32,584 bases of DNA from Smithella sp. SCADC (GTDB lineage Bacteria > Desulfobacterota > Syntrophia > Syntrophales > Smithellaceae), in the NCBI GenBank assembly GCA_000747625.2, contig JQDQ01000073.1, positions 1 through 32,584 of the forward strand, read 5' to 3'. How positions within the stretch are numbered: position 1 is the stretch's first letter; the number at the start of each line of letters is the position of its first letter. This document shows, piece after piece, positions 32,531 through 32,584 of this stretch. The position numbers and the translations under genes were made by a program. Under the pieces are notes generated by a model that searched no databases, had not been told where the DNA came from, and saw only the letters and a program-made list of their open reading frames with translations.

Positions 32531-32584
32531 TTTCTCCATTTAATTAAATATGCTGTTCCAGTATTTTCGATAGTAATGTCAATC

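Overview
The window is a nitrogen-fixation and ammonium-handling region of a Gram-negative anaerobe, most likely a Desulfobacterota (Deltaproteobacteria) member of the Syntrophus/Smithella type. The points in favour are nifI1 and nifI2 between nifH and nifD, a short NifK paired with a NifD carrying a central insertion, a NifA-type activator without NifL, -24/-12 (sigma-54) promoters, an outer-membrane beta-barrel protein, PdxS/PdxT vitamin B6 synthesis and an EI-Ntr protein. The lineage is inferred from gene content and protein style, not from a database match.

Layout. Bases 1-6600 are housekeeping: the 5' part of mnmG (minus strand), a divergent YhcC-type radical SAM gene, a repeat-rich gap, hisH-hisF, pdxS-pdxT and a GNAT-like gene. 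Bases 6770-8490 hold an amtB-glnK pair behind a clear -24/-12 promoter, followed by the wreck of a small regulator gene. Next come nifA (8.97-10.54 kb) and the nif operon nifH-nifI1-nifI2-nifD-nifK-nifE-nifN-nifB (10.80-19.48 kb). NifB carries a NifX-like C-terminal domain. The operon tail is eroded: a [2Fe-2S] ferredoxin without its N-terminus, the C-terminal scrap of an ABC ATPase (probably ModC), a GNAT gene, and a homocitrate-synthase-like gene (nifV position). A NhaD/ArsB-type transporter follows.

A second ammonium module lies at 23.33-26.45 kb: a -24/-12 promoter, an AmtB with a secretory leader, a second GlnK, a 73-residue protein that is essentially a stand-alone NifA-type DNA-binding domain, and a beta-barrel protein. 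After a gap full of inverted repeats comes a GAF-containing EI-Ntr (ptsP), a GMP-synthase-like amidotransferase, a broken second copy of the ptsP start, a deleted RAYT transposase, a RelBE-like toxin-antitoxin pair and a broken DUF4143 ATPase. The right end is typical accessory, decaying DNA.

How it works together. NifA with sigma-54 should drive nifH onward and probably both amtB units. NifI1/NifI2 should switch nitrogenase off after translation, and the GlnKs should gate the two Amt channels. Both GlnKs lack the classical Tyr51 uridylylation site, so direct ligand sensing is likely. The most unusual element is the free-standing NifA-like HTH protein encoded next to glnK, with a decayed sibling at the same position after the first glnK. 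It suggests an extra layer between ammonium sensing and NifA-type promoters.
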